The notes under the pieces were generated by a model, which saw only the letters and a list, made by a program, of their open reading frames with translations, was not told the DNA's origin and ran no database searches. The position numbers were made by a program, and so were the translations under genes. From contig CAYSDZ010000004.1 in assembly GCA_964429915.1 (NCBI GenBank), forward strand, positions 62,001 through 126,000: 64,000 nt of DNA. Direction: 5' to 3'. Each line of letters begins with the position of its first letter. Positions within the stretch are counted from its first letter, which is position 1. The DNA comes from Alteromonas_F sp964429915. Its GTDB lineage: Bacteria > Pseudomonadota > Gammaproteobacteria > Enterobacterales > Alteromonadaceae. Positions 35,118-45,440 of this stretch are shown one piece after another.

Positions 35118-36350
35118 ATGGCGTCTTTACATGTTGCTCTTTGCTCTCCTGATACCGTAACAGGAGAGCGCAGTTTTGTGTTTACCGAATCAGGTGGAAG
35201 TATTGGCCGTTCATCACAATGCGATTGGTCAATTGATGACGGTGAGCGTTTTATTTCTAGTACTCATCTGCTTGTTGCTTTTATGAATGGAACATTTACT
35301 TTTACCGATACTAGTAGCAACGGAACTTACTTAAATACCAATCAACTCGACAAAGGTGTGGCGATAAAACCCTCAGTGAATGATGTTTTCACACTCGGTA
35401 ACATTGATATCAAAGTGACTGCTATTGATGATCTGACTACAGACACCGGAAGTGACACGCAATCAGACTTGCTAAATTATGTGGTGCCTAAGGTCACACA
35501 AAATGAATCTTTAGCGCGTCCTCCCATCAGTGACGTCGATAATTTAGGCTTGTTTGATATTTTGGCACAGCATCCATCCAAACCGACACCGAGCCAAGAG
35601 CATAGCAAAAAAGTCAGCTCGGAACCCATTTCGCCTACTCTCATCCCCGATGATTGGGATAGTGAAGAACCCTTAGCCCAACCAAGTGTGGAAAAAAATA
35701 CCCAGTCGGAAGAAAACCGTTCATTTTCCGATAAATGCTATTCAAGCGATGTGAAAGATGACTTTTTTGACTTAGTTTACGAACAATTAGGGCTTCCTAA
35801 AGCTAACAAGGCTGAAGTGAACAAGCATCGTTTCGCGGCTGACATTGCGACGCTAGTAAAGCAAAGCACGCAAGGCGTGATGGCTTTGCTGGCAGGCCGT
35901 TCAGCGTTAAAACAAGAATCGAGATTATCGATGACCATGATCCAACCTAAGTCGAATAATCCCATCAAGTTTTCGCTTGACCCTTCAGACACCTTAGACA
36001 TGTTATTAGTCAGAAAAAAACCGGGATATATGGACGTAACCGACGCCTATGCTGAAGCATTTGGCGATTTACAAAACCATCAAACAGCCTTTATTGCAGG
36101 GCTTCAAGCATGTTTAGCGGGGGTGTTGAACGAGCTGTCTCCTGACGCCGTTGAACAAGAGGCGCACACTCTCCATCGCAACTTTTTAGGCAAGACCAAG
36201 GTCGCTCAGAAATGGCAAGTTTTTACCGCTAAGCAAGAAAATTTAACGGTTAAAGTAAAAGAAAATTTCAATGACATATTAGCCGAACATTTTTCATCAG
36301 CCTACGAGTCACAGGTTAAGCAATTACAGCGTAAAGAGAATGAATCATGA
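35118..36350 (+). CDS. tagH: T6SS FHA-domain protein TagH
   Basis: A 410-residue protein with an N-terminal FHA domain (about 15-105): GGSIGRSSQCDWSI, ISSTHLLVAF and TDTSSNGTYLN contain the phosphothreonine-binding Arg, Ser and Asn. An acidic, Ser-rich linker spans about 120-215. The C-terminal TagH/ImpI domain (about 225-400) includes SALKQESRLSMTMIQPKSNNP. It is the probable substrate and reader of the Ser/Thr kinases encoded at both flanks, opposed by the PP2C phosphatase at 46.2 kb. It is translationally coupled to tssJ (ATGA overlap). Confidence 0.93.
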   Translation: MASLHVALCSPDTVTGERSFVFTESGGSIGRSSQCDWSIDDGERFISSTHLLVAFMNGTFTFTDTSSNGTYLNTNQLDKGVAIKPSVNDVFTLGNIDIKVTAIDDLTTDTGSDTQSDLLNYVVPKVTQNESLARPPISDVDNLGLFDILAQHPSKPTPSQEHSKKVSSEPISPTLIPDDWDSEEPLAQPSVEKNTQSEENRSFSDKCYSSDVKDDFFDLVYEQLGLPKANKAEVNKHRFAADIATLVKQSTQGVMALLAGRSALKQESRLSMTMIQPKSNNPIKFSLDPSDTLDMLLVRKKPGYMDVTDAYAEAFGDLQNHQTAFIAGLQACLAGVLNELSPDAVEQEAHTLHRNFLGKTKVAQKWQVFTAKQENLTVKVKENFNDILAEHFSSAYESQVKQLQRKENES

Positions 36351-36847
36351 AATATAAATCTGCCTACTTAATTTATACCTTGTTGCTGTTATTCAGTTTT
36401 TTGCTGTCAGCTTGCAGCCGTTTGCCATTAGAGCCAAAGGCAACGATGACTTACACCATTGCGGCATCAAGCGATATTAATCCAGACATTCATGGACAAC
36501 CTTCCTCTGTTGTTGTGAAAGTCATGCAGCTTGCCAATGTGGGTAATTTTAATAATGCTGGCTATGAAACTCTTTTTACAGGGCGCGACAACAAACTGGG
36601 TAATGAGTTTATCGCGATGGAAGAACACCTTGTTGACCCAGACTCTAAACAAACCTTTAAGCTGGAGCTGTCAAAACGAACACAGTTCCTTGGGGTAGCC
36701 GTAGGATATAGACAGGTGAACTCCGTTACGTGGAAGACTGTGCTATCGCTACCGAAAAAATCGCTTCTCGACCCTCGTTCATTGTTAGGAAACGGAGGTA
36801 CATTGATTGCCGTCGACAAATCTAGCGTCCAAATAATCAACCAATAG
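36347..36847 (+). CDS. tssJ: T6SS outer-membrane lipoprotein TssJ
   Basis: A 166-residue lipoprotein with lipobox LSAC (Cys23) after a hydrophobic signal. The mature part carries the transthyretin-like TssJ fold: SSVVVKVMQLANVGNF, LGNEFIAMEEHLVDPDSKQTF and FLGVAVGYR. TssJ anchors the TssL/TssM complex to the outer membrane by binding TssM's periplasmic C-terminus. Its ATG overlaps the tagH stop. Confidence 0.93.
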   Translation: MKYKSAYLIYTLLLLFSFLLSACSRLPLEPKATMTYTIAASSDINPDIHGQPSSVVVKVMQLANVGNFNNAGYETLFTGRDNKLGNEFIAMEEHLVDPDSKQTFKLELSKRTQFLGVAVGYRQVNSVTWKTVLSLPKKSLLDPRSLLGNGGTLIAVDKSSVQIINQ

Positions 36848-36858
36848 GAAGTCACATC

Positions 36859-38187
36859 ATGGTATGGGAAAAACGCGTTGTATGGACCGAGGGTATGATG
36901 CTGCAACCCCAGCATTTTCAACAACAGACTCGCTATCAAGATGGTCAATTACGGCTTGCTATCGGTGAATGTTTACCTGAAGACTGGGGATTCACTGAGC
37001 TTGAAATCGATGAAGCGTTACTTAAGACGGGAAAACTATGTCTGAGATCTGCCCAAGGCATGCTTCGAGATGGTTCCCCGTTTCAGTTTCCCCAACGCGA
37101 CCATGCTCCCAATGTGCTGACTATTGACCCGTCTCACTTAAATGCACTGGTCTACTTAGCGCTCCCTTTACACCACTTTGGTACGACAGAATTCAATAAA
37201 GTAATGCCATCATCAGGAAAATACGTGCTCTGCGAGCATGAAATACGTGATGTATCTAACAATACCGAGCAAAAAGCGTTGGTTGAAATGTCGGGGCTCA
37301 ATTTTAGTCTTAGAACTAGCTTGCAAGACAATAGTGAATTTATGTGTATTGCAATTGCTAAAATAGATGACGTGTCGCCAAACGGTGCAGTGAGTATAGA
37401 CTCGCACTTTATTCCAAACGTAATGAACGCTAAAACAAGCGCGGTATTACGCCATTTTTTAAGCGAACTGCTGCAATTGCAGCAACACCGTATCCAATCT
37501 ATCGCATCGCGCTTATCGGTCGCGGGCAAATCTAGCCTTAACGAAATGACAGACTTTATGATGTTGCAGACATTGAATCGCTATCTGCCTCTCCTTCGTC
37601 AGTTCGATCACTGTGAACATATTAAACCCTACAGTATTTACACAACATTGGTGTCACTAATTGGTGAAATGAGCACATTCATTCAAACCGATAAAATGGT
37701 ACCTGAATTACCTTACTATCTGCACGGTGACTTAAGCTCTGTTTTCCAACCGATAATGAAAACGCTTCGCGAATTATTCAGTGTGGTGTTAGAGCAAAAC
37801 GCAATAAACATCGAACTAGAAGAAAGAAAGTTTGGTATTCGCGTAGGAACAATAGCCGACAAAAGCCTGTTCTCTCATGCTAGTTTCATTTTAGCAGTGG
37901 GCGCCAATGTTTCCCCCGACGAATTGCGCAAAAATGTGCCAGGTCAAATTAAAATTGGCGCGGTAGAATCCATTAAAGAGCTAGTAAATTTGCAGCTTCC
38001 CGGCATTCAGATTAATCACTTACCTGCGGCACCCAGAGACATTCCCTATCAACGCCATTGCGTTTATTTTGAGCTGGTGCAATCGGGTGAATACTGGCAA
38101 AACCTAAGCGTATCAGGAGGCATCGCCTGCCACCTTAGCCAACCTTTCCCCAACTTAACACTCGAGCTATGGGCAATAAGGAATTAA
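36859..38187 (+). CDS. tssK: T6SS baseplate-membrane linker TssK
   Basis: A 442-residue TssK (ImpJ/VasE). The N-terminal signature is VVWTEGMMLQPQHFQQQTRY; YLALPLHHFG and the C-terminal PGIQINHLPAAPRDIPYQ follow. TssK trimers join the baseplate to TssL and TssM cytoplasmic domains. AGGAAG precedes the ATG. A normal full-length member with no oddities. Confidence 0.95.
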   Translation: MVWEKRVVWTEGMMLQPQHFQQQTRYQDGQLRLAIGECLPEDWGFTELEIDEALLKTGKLCLRSAQGMLRDGSPFQFPQRDHAPNVLTIDPSHLNALVYLALPLHHFGTTEFNKVMPSSGKYVLCEHEIRDVSNNTEQKALVEMSGLNFSLRTSLQDNSEFMCIAIAKIDDVSPNGAVSIDSHFIPNVMNAKTSAVLRHFLSELLQLQQHRIQSIASRLSVAGKSSLNEMTDFMMLQTLNRYLPLLRQFDHCEHIKPYSIYTTLVSLIGEMSTFIQTDKMVPELPYYLHGDLSSVFQPIMKTLRELFSVVLEQNAINIELEERKFGIRVGTIADKSLFSHASFILAVGANVSPDELRKNVPGQIKIGAVESIKELVNLQLPGIQINHLPAAPRDIPYQRHCVYFELVQSGEYWQNLSVSGGIACHLSQPFPNLTLELWAIRN

Positions 38188-38192
38188 GTTCG

Positions 38193-39491
38193 GTGAACCA
38201 CGACGACGACTTATCAAAAACGATGCTTATCCCTAATCCCGGAGGACGTCGCACTTCGGCCCCCAGTATTGCGCCAAATACAAGCCTAGATGCGACACAA
38301 GTATACCGTTCACCAGAAAGAAGTATGCCCAATGAGCCAGCCATACTGCACAGTGACAATGAAATCCTAAGCTCCGCCAGCGACATTATTTCGCTTGCGG
38401 CAAATCTGCAAACGCTTTCCCCTAATGGCTCTGTCGAACAATTACGTATTGAAGTAGAACGCCTATTTAACGAATTAAACGACACACTCCGCCAACGCGG
38501 TATAGCGAATGAAATCGCCCTTACGGCGAGATATTTGTTGTGTTGTCTAGTTGATGAATTGGTACTTAACACACCTTGGGGGGCGCAAGGTTATTGGAGT
38601 CAGCAAACCTTACTTAGCAAATTTCATAATGAAACGTCGGGCGGCGAAAAATGTTTTTTAATTATCGATAAAGTTTTACAGCAGCCCAACTCGAATACAG
38701 ACTTGCTTGAGCTTAGTTACGTGTGTCTTTCGTTGGGTTTCAAAGGTAAGTATCGGATTACATCAAACGGTGAAAATGAATTACTGCATATCTGCCAACG
38801 ATTGTCACAAGCGATCGCGATACAGCGACCTGAAACCAAGATGTTGTCACCTGATGGAGAAAGTGAAAAGGGAAAAATTCAAGCTGCACACACGCGTTTT
38901 CCGCTTAATCTTTTCTTTTTCGTGCTCTTGTTTGTTTGCTCAGCATTGTATGCCGTTTATTTATCCAACTTACACACGCGATCTACGCCTATTTTTCAAA
39001 TGCTTGAAACGATTGCAGCGAATGATTTGCCCTCGCTTGGAAAAAGCGAAACAACATACAACGCAAAAGTCATCCTCGACCGACTTAGTATTCAATTGGC
39101 TGAACACATTAGGCGTGGACAAATTGAACTTGCGCAAAGCAATGGTCTGGTAAGTATCCGCTTAATCAGCCCCGCTCTCTTTCCTCCGGGCAGAACCACC
39201 ATAAATCAACAGGCACTTCCTGCGGTAACGACACTAAACAATGTCATTCTCGCCCATTCAGATTCCGTTTTAATAGTGGGCCACACCGACTCAACGGGTC
39301 AAGCGGAATCGAATTGGGTTATATCGCGACAGCGTGCCGATGCAGTTCAAGCTTGGTTGCTTTCTTCTGAGCCAAGCGTCAAATATTCAGATACACAAGG
39401 TTTAGCTGATACTCAACCGCTCGTCAATACCACTAGCGCCAGTGAAAATCGAAGAGTAGAAATCATCTTACTGCCCAGAGAGGGGCGTTAA
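38193..39491 (+). CDS. tssL: T6SS membrane-complex protein TssL with C-terminal OmpA-like domain
   Basis: About 432 residues. The cytoplasmic DotU domain includes ARYLLCCLVDELVLNTPWG and LSLGFKGKYRI. One transmembrane helix lies near 236-255 (NLFFFVLLFVCSALYAVYL). The periplasmic OmpA-like domain, about 310-430, has VGHTDSTGQAESNWVISRQRADAV with the Asp and Arg that bind the peptidoglycan stem peptide. This is the extended TssL form that anchors itself to the wall. I chose GTG 38193 with AAGGAA nine bases before it; an ATG at 38169 would overlap tssK. Confidence 0.93.
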   Translation: MNHDDDLSKTMLIPNPGGRRTSAPSIAPNTSLDATQVYRSPERSMPNEPAILHSDNEILSSASDIISLAANLQTLSPNGSVEQLRIEVERLFNELNDTLRQRGIANEIALTARYLLCCLVDELVLNTPWGAQGYWSQQTLLSKFHNETSGGEKCFLIIDKVLQQPNSNTDLLELSYVCLSLGFKGKYRITSNGENELLHICQRLSQAIAIQRPETKMLSPDGESEKGKIQAAHTRFPLNLFFFVLLFVCSALYAVYLSNLHTRSTPIFQMLETIAANDLPSLGKSETTYNAKVILDRLSIQLAEHIRRGQIELAQSNGLVSIRLISPALFPPGRTTINQQALPAVTTLNNVILAHSDSVLIVGHTDSTGQAESNWVISRQRADAVQAWLLSSEPSVKYSDTQGLADTQPLVNTTSASENRRVEIILLPREGR

Positions 39492-39494
39492 TTT

Positions 39495-42400
39495 ATGCTT
39501 GCTTTATTTAAACCCTTGGCGACTCGCAATGTGCTCGTTCCTCTATGCTGTTTAATGCTAGCTATTGCAATGATATGTTTTATTGGCCCCTATGTGGCAA
39601 TAGCTGGAGTCACACCATTATTGAGTTGGGTTGCTCGCATTGTTACCTGCGTCTTTATCTTGCTTTGCTTTGCCCTGTACAAAACCATTCAACATATTTT
39701 ATCACTTAAAAATGAAGAAAAACTGGTTGAAGAAATCAGCACACAAGACGATGCTGAACAATTAATTGATGCTGAGTATCAAGCACTAAAAGATAAATTC
39801 AAGTCTGCATTTACGCTGCGACAACGCTCTAAAAACAAGACCCTGATCGATATTCCTTGGTACATGATCATCGGTTCGCCAGGTGCAGGAAAAACCACGC
39901 TGCTTTCAAACTCAGGCTTGCGCTTTCCTTTGGCAGAGAAACTCGATACAAAAGCGCTTCAAGGTGTGGGGGGAACCAAAAACTGTGACTGGTGGATAAC
40001 ACAAGATGCGGTGCTGTTAGATACGGCTGGTCGTTATACCTCGCAAGACAGTTATAAAAAAGTTGATGAATCAGGATGGCAGCATTTTCTTCAGCTTATT
40101 AAGCGTTATAGAAAAAAACCGCTAAGTGGAGTCATTGTCAGCATAAGCCTGTCTGACTTACTTCATTTAAATGAGTATGAGCTCACCAAGCACCTAGACC
40201 AGTTGAAACAAAGAGTGAGTGAAGTCAATATCGCTTTTGATGCTCGCTTACCCATTTACATCGTGATGACTAAAACTGACCTGCTAGCGGGATTCAGCGA
40301 GTTTTTCGAGACCTTCTCTCACAAAGAACGAGAACAAATATTAGGCTTCACATTCGACCCTCAAACTAGCCTTAGTGCTTTTAGCGAAGACGGCGCACTC
40401 GGGCAAGAATTCATAGCAAAATACGGTGCGTTATGTAAATCGCTAGCGCGCAGAAAATGGGCACGCATGGCAATAGAGCGTGACCATAAAAAGAAAAGCA
40501 TGCTATATCTTTTCAGTGAGCAGTTCGGTTTGCTTCAACCTGCGATTAAACAGGTCATCGAGCAACTGAGCCGAGTAGAAGATGGCATACAAAGCAGTAT
40601 CGTCAGAGGATGTTACTTTACCAGTGGCACGCAAACAGGCTCGCCTATCAATCGTATAGTTACACGCGTGGCACAAGTCACGGGTATGGCAGCGACTCAT
40701 CAAACACTCTGGAATAATGACCAGCGTAGCTATTTTATAAAAGACTGCCTCGAGCGCGTCATATTGAGCGAAGAAGATCGGTTCAGCTCTCTTTATGGCT
40801 ATGCAAAAAAACAAAGCCGCATCAAAACCGCCTGCCTTTTTGTTTTCTCGCTTGTAGGTGTTGTTTTTTGCCTTGGCTTGTCATTAAGCTATAAAAACAA
40901 CCTTGACTATTTATCGGTTGCCGAAGCCAATATTAAGCAGTGGGAAACACGCTATTCAAGTAGCCTTAGCAGCGATTCTATCTTTTCCTCTGCAAAGCTT
41001 AATGAACAATTAAAGGCTTTACATACTTTTTCAGCGAACGAACGGGGCTTAGGCGATTTACTAAACCAACGCTTCGCCGGCTTAGGCTTGAACCAGCACC
41101 AGTCGCTTGAAAACGGTTTGCAAGCGAGTTACCGCCGTCTATTGAAACGTATATTACTACCGTTCATACAACAGCAATTAGAGCGTGATTTGTTAGATGA
41201 ATCTGATACCACTCGTCAGTACCAAGCACTGAAAAGCTATCTAATGATGAGTAACAGCAAACGCAGAAACACCCCTTTTATCCAAACTTTTCTTGTTGAG
41301 AGTATTAATAGAAACAATTTATTTTCCGCTGCTGATCACGAACTGCTCCGTTTACATATTCAACGATTAGTAGAGATGAACATGGAATTTGATTCCGTTG
41401 ATGAATCTAAAATTGAAGTTGCTCGAAAGCACCTGAGCAGGCAACAGCTCAGCGATATCTATTATCAACAGTTCAAAAGTGAACAGTTAAGAAGCAATCG
41501 ACACTCTGAGTCTGGTCGTTTTTTATCTATGGCTCAACTTGCTGGTCCAAACTGGCGCAGCGTATTTAAATATACACAGGACGATGTTAACGCAATCAGC
41601 GACTTTTATACGCCCGATGCATTTAACTCACTTTTTAAGCAGGGTATTGATCAATTCGTTAAACATTTGTCGAAAGAGCCATGGGTATTAGGCGATGAAC
41701 ATGTCATCGATGAAAAACAGTTAAAACAAGACATTAGCAATCTTTATGTTCGCGACTATATTAACCAATGGCGAGCGTTGATTGATCGTATTCACATTCG
41801 TTCTTTCTCAACTTCCGTGGTCTTAAGTAATAGCATTCAGACGCTATCTCAGCATGACTCTCCATTATTTATCTTGTTAAACAATATTAGTAGAGCGACG
41901 GATTTGTCAGTACCGAGTGATCGCTTAGTCAATAGCCAAGCCATCACTAACAGAGCGCCAAAAACAGTAAGCGACTTTGCTTCTACGCTATCGAGCCATT
42001 CTCCTAGAAACACAGTAAGCTCAAATTTTGAGACGCTACATAAAGCCTTGAAGCCGGAACGAAAGCAAAGTACCGAACAGTCTTTAGTTACCTTATTACA
42101 AGACCTTAATATTGCGCTTAGTTTTCAAATTCAAGCCTCTTCAGACAATTTCACGCCCCTTTCAACAAAAAACTTACAAGGCTTTGGGTATGTACAAATT
42201 TCACCTTTAAAGCGCTGGATCAACGAGCTGTCCGGCCAAATCGACAGATTGCAGTTTACACTGCAAAAACAACATCTAAACACACTGTGGATAAACGCAA
42301 CAGCACAACAATGCGTGTCGATAACAGAAAACACTTACCCGTTTAACTCACGTTCAATGGTAGATGCAAGCCTTGCTGATATAACACAGTTATTTGGTCA

Positions 42401-42971
42401 ATCCGGTGCGATAAGCCAATATTTTAATACGCATTTTTCGCAGCTTATTAATCAGCAAGTTAGCCCATGGACATGGAAAAACGGTGTGCAAGAAAAATAT
42501 GCCTTTCGTAACGACATACTCCGTTTTTTTGAACAGGTAAGAACAATACAAAACAGCTTGTTTTCGGCAACAAACAGTACACCTCGGATTTCATTTACGC
42601 TCACACCTGTTTATTTAGATAACACCTTAGCCCGTGTTTCGATGACCATTTATGGTAAGCAACTTAATTATCAATTTGGTCGGCCCACTCCCCAACAAAT
42701 AACTTGGCCCCCAGTAAACAATTCGGTAAGCAGTGAAATTCGATTTGTGCGTAGAGATAATAGCGAAATAAGCGTGTCTCAAGAGGGCATCTTTTCACTG
42801 ATGCGGCTAATACAAAACGCTGACGTTAAACGTGTATCAAACTCTAAAGTAGAAGTTGGTGTCACATACAGCGACTACTCAATGCTTTTTGAGTTGTCAG
42901 TCACTAGCCCCGGAGATCCCTTAATGCTAAATCAATTACGTGAATTTTCATGTTTACCGTCTTTGCTGTAA
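39495..42971 (+). CDS. tssM: T6SS membrane-complex protein TssM (IcmF)
   Basis: An 1158-residue inner-membrane protein. N-terminal hydrophobic helices lie at about 12-62, the GTPase-like cytoplasmic domain has Walker A GSPGAGKTT (127-135) and LLDTAGRYT, and a third helix lies near 443-465. The long periplasmic region ends in the C-terminal beta domain that contacts TssJ. The Walker motif is intact, which not all TssM proteins keep. GAGGGG precedes ATG 39495. Full length. Confidence 0.95.
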   Translation: MLALFKPLATRNVLVPLCCLMLAIAMICFIGPYVAIAGVTPLLSWVARIVTCVFILLCFALYKTIQHILSLKNEEKLVEEISTQDDAEQLIDAEYQALKDKFKSAFTLRQRSKNKTLIDIPWYMIIGSPGAGKTTLLSNSGLRFPLAEKLDTKALQGVGGTKNCDWWITQDAVLLDTAGRYTSQDSYKKVDESGWQHFLQLIKRYRKKPLSGVIVSISLSDLLHLNEYELTKHLDQLKQRVSEVNIAFDARLPIYIVMTKTDLLAGFSEFFETFSHKEREQILGFTFDPQTSLSAFSEDGALGQEFIAKYGALCKSLARRKWARMAIERDHKKKSMLYLFSEQFGLLQPAIKQVIEQLSRVEDGIQSSIVRGCYFTSGTQTGSPINRIVTRVAQVTGMAATHQTLWNNDQRSYFIKDCLERVILSEEDRFSSLYGYAKKQSRIKTACLFVFSLVGVVFCLGLSLSYKNNLDYLSVAEANIKQWETRYSSSLSSDSIFSSAKLNEQLKALHTFSANERGLGDLLNQRFAGLGLNQHQSLENGLQASYRRLLKRILLPFIQQQLERDLLDESDTTRQYQALKSYLMMSNSKRRNTPFIQTFLVESINRNNLFSAADHELLRLHIQRLVEMNMEFDSVDESKIEVARKHLSRQQLSDIYYQQFKSEQLRSNRHSESGRFLSMAQLAGPNWRSVFKYTQDDVNAISDFYTPDAFNSLFKQGIDQFVKHLSKEPWVLGDEHVIDEKQLKQDISNLYVRDYINQWRALIDRIHIRSFSTSVVLSNSIQTLSQHDSPLFILLNNISRATDLSVPSDRLVNSQAITNRAPKTVSDFASTLSSHSPRNTVSSNFETLHKALKPERKQSTEQSLVTLLQDLNIALSFQIQASSDNFTPLSTKNLQGFGYVQISPLKRWINELSGQIDRLQFTLQKQHLNTLWINATAQQCVSITENTYPFNSRSMVDASLADITQLFGQSGAISQYFNTHFSQLINQQVSPWTWKNGVQEKYAFRNDILRFFEQVRTIQNSLFSATNSTPRISFTLTPVYLDNTLARVSMTIYGKQLNYQFGRPTPQQITWPPVNNSVSSEIRFVRRDNSEISVSQEGIFSLMRLIQNADVKRVSNSKVEVGVTYSDYSMLFELSVTSPGDPLMLNQLREFSCLPSLL

Positions 42972-42988
42972 GTGTGCGCTAGTCACTT

Positions 42989-43693
42989 ATGAAAGTGGGT
43001 TTTTTTGGCAAACTGCCAAGCTACGGAGATTTTATTCAACGCAATGTGACTGCAGATTTGGTAAATGAGTGGGATAATTGGTTAAGCCAAGGTTTGGATA
43101 AATCAAAACATCAATTGCAATTACGGTGGGCTAGCTATTATTTTGCGTCTCCAATTTGGCGTTTTTGTTTTAAATCTAGCTGTAATCCACAAACAGTTGT
43201 TACGGGGCTTAAGATGCCCAGTGTCGACAAAGCAGGTAGAGCCTATCCTTTTACCTTGTTTTGCGAATTGCAAGGACCCGCTGACATATTCACCATCTCT
43301 TCGGAGATAGACTCGCTGCATCAAAAAGCTGAGTTAGTATTGCTCGCATTGCTTGAGTCAGCATGTCCCGACTTGGATGATTGTGTTGTTGGTCTACAAA
43401 ATATTTACCGCCCTTTCCGCCCCAAACCAAGCCCATGTACTGCCCTAAACGTTAATCAGCACTGCGTTAGTGAACTCTTGCGTATGGAGAGCTTAAGCTT
43501 AGACAGCCATTCTTGTTCTAGTTTGCATAACATGCACTATCAATTTTTATCGAATTACTTAACACGCCATCAAACACAGATATCCATTTGGCATTTCGGT
43601 GCAACAAAAACACTCAAACAGCACATTCGCTATTACCAAAATTTGCCCCCTGCCGAAGCCTATTCTTCATTACTGCTTGCTGACAAAGACTGA
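42989..43693 (+). CDS. tagF: T6SS-associated regulator TagF
   Basis: A 234-residue TagF (ImpM, DUF2094). The N-terminal signature GFFGKLPSYGDFIQRNVT and KAGRAYPFTLF are diagnostic. In Pseudomonas TagF represses T6SS assembly post-translationally, alongside the kinase/phosphatase/FHA switch. Its presence with a PP2C phosphatase and Ser/Thr kinases nearby supports a threonine-phosphorylation-controlled system. It ends the plus-strand tss operon. Confidence 0.92.
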   Translation: MKVGFFGKLPSYGDFIQRNVTADLVNEWDNWLSQGLDKSKHQLQLRWASYYFASPIWRFCFKSSCNPQTVVTGLKMPSVDKAGRAYPFTLFCELQGPADIFTISSEIDSLHQKAELVLLALLESACPDLDDCVVGLQNIYRPFRPKPSPCTALNVNQHCVSELLRMESLSLDSHSCSSLHNMHYQFLSNYLTRHQTQISIWHFGATKTLKQHIRYYQNLPPAEAYSSLLLADKD

Positions 43694-43776
43694 GCATTGT
43701 CAATCACAGTTCGAAATACCCAAGCTTTGTCGGTAAACTATAGGTCTATTTGGTACTTGAAGGTTTGCTAGTTAAA

Positions 43777-44691
43777 ATGCAATGGTTTCCGGGACACATG
43801 CACAAAGCGCTGAAAGAAATGCGCGAAAATATCAATAATATCGACGTAATGATTGAGGTACTCGATGCGCGCATCCCTTATTCCAGTGAAAATCCGGAAA
43901 TCGCCAAAATCAGAGGTGAAAAGCCTTGCTTAAAAATACTTAACAAATACGATCTGGCTGATCCCACTATCACCCTTGAGTGGCAACAAACGCTAGAAAA
44001 GCAGCAAGGTATCCTTGCCCTTGCTGTAGGCAAAGAGACGGCAAATATCCGCGATAAAATCACACAATCGCTGATTGAGCTTTGCCCCAACAAACACGCC
44101 TCAGTAAAAAACATCAATGCCATGATCGTAGGCATCCCCAATGTCGGAAAGTCTACACTTATCAATACCTTAGCCCAGAGAATAATAGCAAAAACTGGTA
44201 ATGAACCCGCGGTCACCAAGTCGCAGCAACGAATTAACCTAGGCTCAGGCATTGTACTGTTTGATACGCCTGGCGTGTTATGGCCAAAGCTAGCCAATCC
44301 TCAGTCTATTTACCGCCTTGCCGCCTGTGGAGCAGTAAAACAAACCGCCATGAATTACGACGATGTCGGTTTTTTTGCCGCTGAATATTTAATTACCGCT
44401 TACCCTGACAACTTAAAACAACGCTACAAACTTGAGCATATTGCTGATACCGAACTAACATTTCTTGAAGATGCGGCTAAAGCACGTGGTGCACTGATGG
44501 CAGGAGGACGAGTGAACTTACAAAAAATATGCGAAGTGCTGGTAAACGAATTACAAGCGGGCGTGTTAGGCAGAATTAGCATGGAAACGCCGCGCATGAT
44601 AGAAATAGAAAAACAACACATGGCTGAGGCAGAAATCCAAAAAGCGAGTGACAAAGGCAAGCGTAAAAAACGGTTTAAGCGCAGCCGTTAA
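43777..44691 (+). CDS. Circularly permuted ribosome-assembly GTPase, RbgA/YlqF family
   Basis: A 304-residue GTPase with permuted motif order: G4 (LNKYDLAD) precedes G1 (GIPNVGKSTLIN) and G3 (DTPGVLWPK). The start WFPGHMHKALKEM is the family hallmark. RbgA/YlqF proteins act in large-subunit assembly; the exact role in proteobacteria is less studied. I chose ATG 43777. It is not a T6SS gene but follows tagF by 83 bases. Its 3' end overlaps convergent rlmE by 17 bases. Confidence 0.92.
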   Translation: MQWFPGHMHKALKEMRENINNIDVMIEVLDARIPYSSENPEIAKIRGEKPCLKILNKYDLADPTITLEWQQTLEKQQGILALAVGKETANIRDKITQSLIELCPNKHASVKNINAMIVGIPNVGKSTLINTLAQRIIAKTGNEPAVTKSQQRINLGSGIVLFDTPGVLWPKLANPQSIYRLAACGAVKQTAMNYDDVGFFAAEYLITAYPDNLKQRYKLEHIADTELTFLEDAAKARGALMAGGRVNLQKICEVLVNELQAGVLGRISMETPRMIEIEKQHMAEAEIQKASDKGKRKKRFKRSR

Positions 44692-45301
44692 ACCCTTTAG
44701 CCACCACATACACTTCACGAGAGCGCGGTCGCGATGCGGCGGGCTTTCTTATTACTACTTTCTTAAAACTATTTCGCACGTCTTTGATGTATTCTTCATA
44801 ACCCACTCCCTGAAATACTTTGGCACAAAAGCTGCCGTTGTTAGTTAACACATTTCTTGCCATATCTAGTGCGAGTTCCACCAAGTACATTGAACTGTAT
44901 TGGTCCGTTGTATTCACACCGCTCATATTTGGAGCCATGTCGCTGAGCACTACGTCAACCTTTCGATCACCTAACACGCTGAGAATTTGGTTATAAACCG
45001 TTTCTTCTGTGAAGTCACCTTGAACAAACTCGACGCCAATTAGGCTGTCCATGGGTAAAATATCAGAAGCGATCACACAACCTGTTTTCCCTACTAGGGG
45101 TGCAGCAACCTGCGACCAGCCCCCGGGAGCCGACCCTAAATCCATTACTACACTGCCCGAAGCAATAAGTTTGTCCTTTTCATTTAATTCAAGCAATTTA
45201 TAGCTCGCTCTCGAACGATAGCCATCGACTTGTGCTTTTTTAACGTAAGGATCGTTTACATGTTCCTCAAGCCATTTTTTACTGGTTTTGGAGCGCGCCA
45301 T
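44675..45301 (-). CDS. rlmE: 23S rRNA (uridine-2552-2'-O)-methyltransferase RlmE (FtsJ/RrmJ)
   Basis: A 208-residue SAM-dependent methyltransferase that modifies U2552 in 23S rRNA during late 50S assembly. VMDLGSAPGGWSQVA is the SAM motif. The K-D-K-E catalytic tetrad can be placed as Lys38 (ASYKLLEL), Asp124 (LSDMAPN), Lys164 (CAKVFQG) and Glu199 (REVYVV). The N-terminal YRSRASYKL is diagnostic. The usual downstream ftsH is absent; the gene is convergent with the RbgA-like gene. Confidence 0.95.
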   Translation of the reverse strand: MARSKTSKKWLEEHVNDPYVKKAQVDGYRSRASYKLLELNEKDKLIASGSVVMDLGSAPGGWSQVAAPLVGKTGCVIASDILPMDSLIGVEFVQGDFTEETVYNQILSVLGDRKVDVVLSDMAPNMSGVNTTDQYSSMYLVELALDMARNVLTNNGSFCAKVFQGVGYEEYIKDVRNSFKKVVIRKPAASRPRSREVYVVAKGFNGCA

Positions 45302-45440
45302 TGCTTAGGTTTTATCCTTATAGTTGAGTTCTTAAGGCTTGCATTGTAATGCTGTCGTTTCAATTTGCCAATTTTCACTTAGGCCATGATAAACTTGGCG
45401 ACCCTGTTCTTGCTATGACACCTAAAGAATACCTAGCTGC

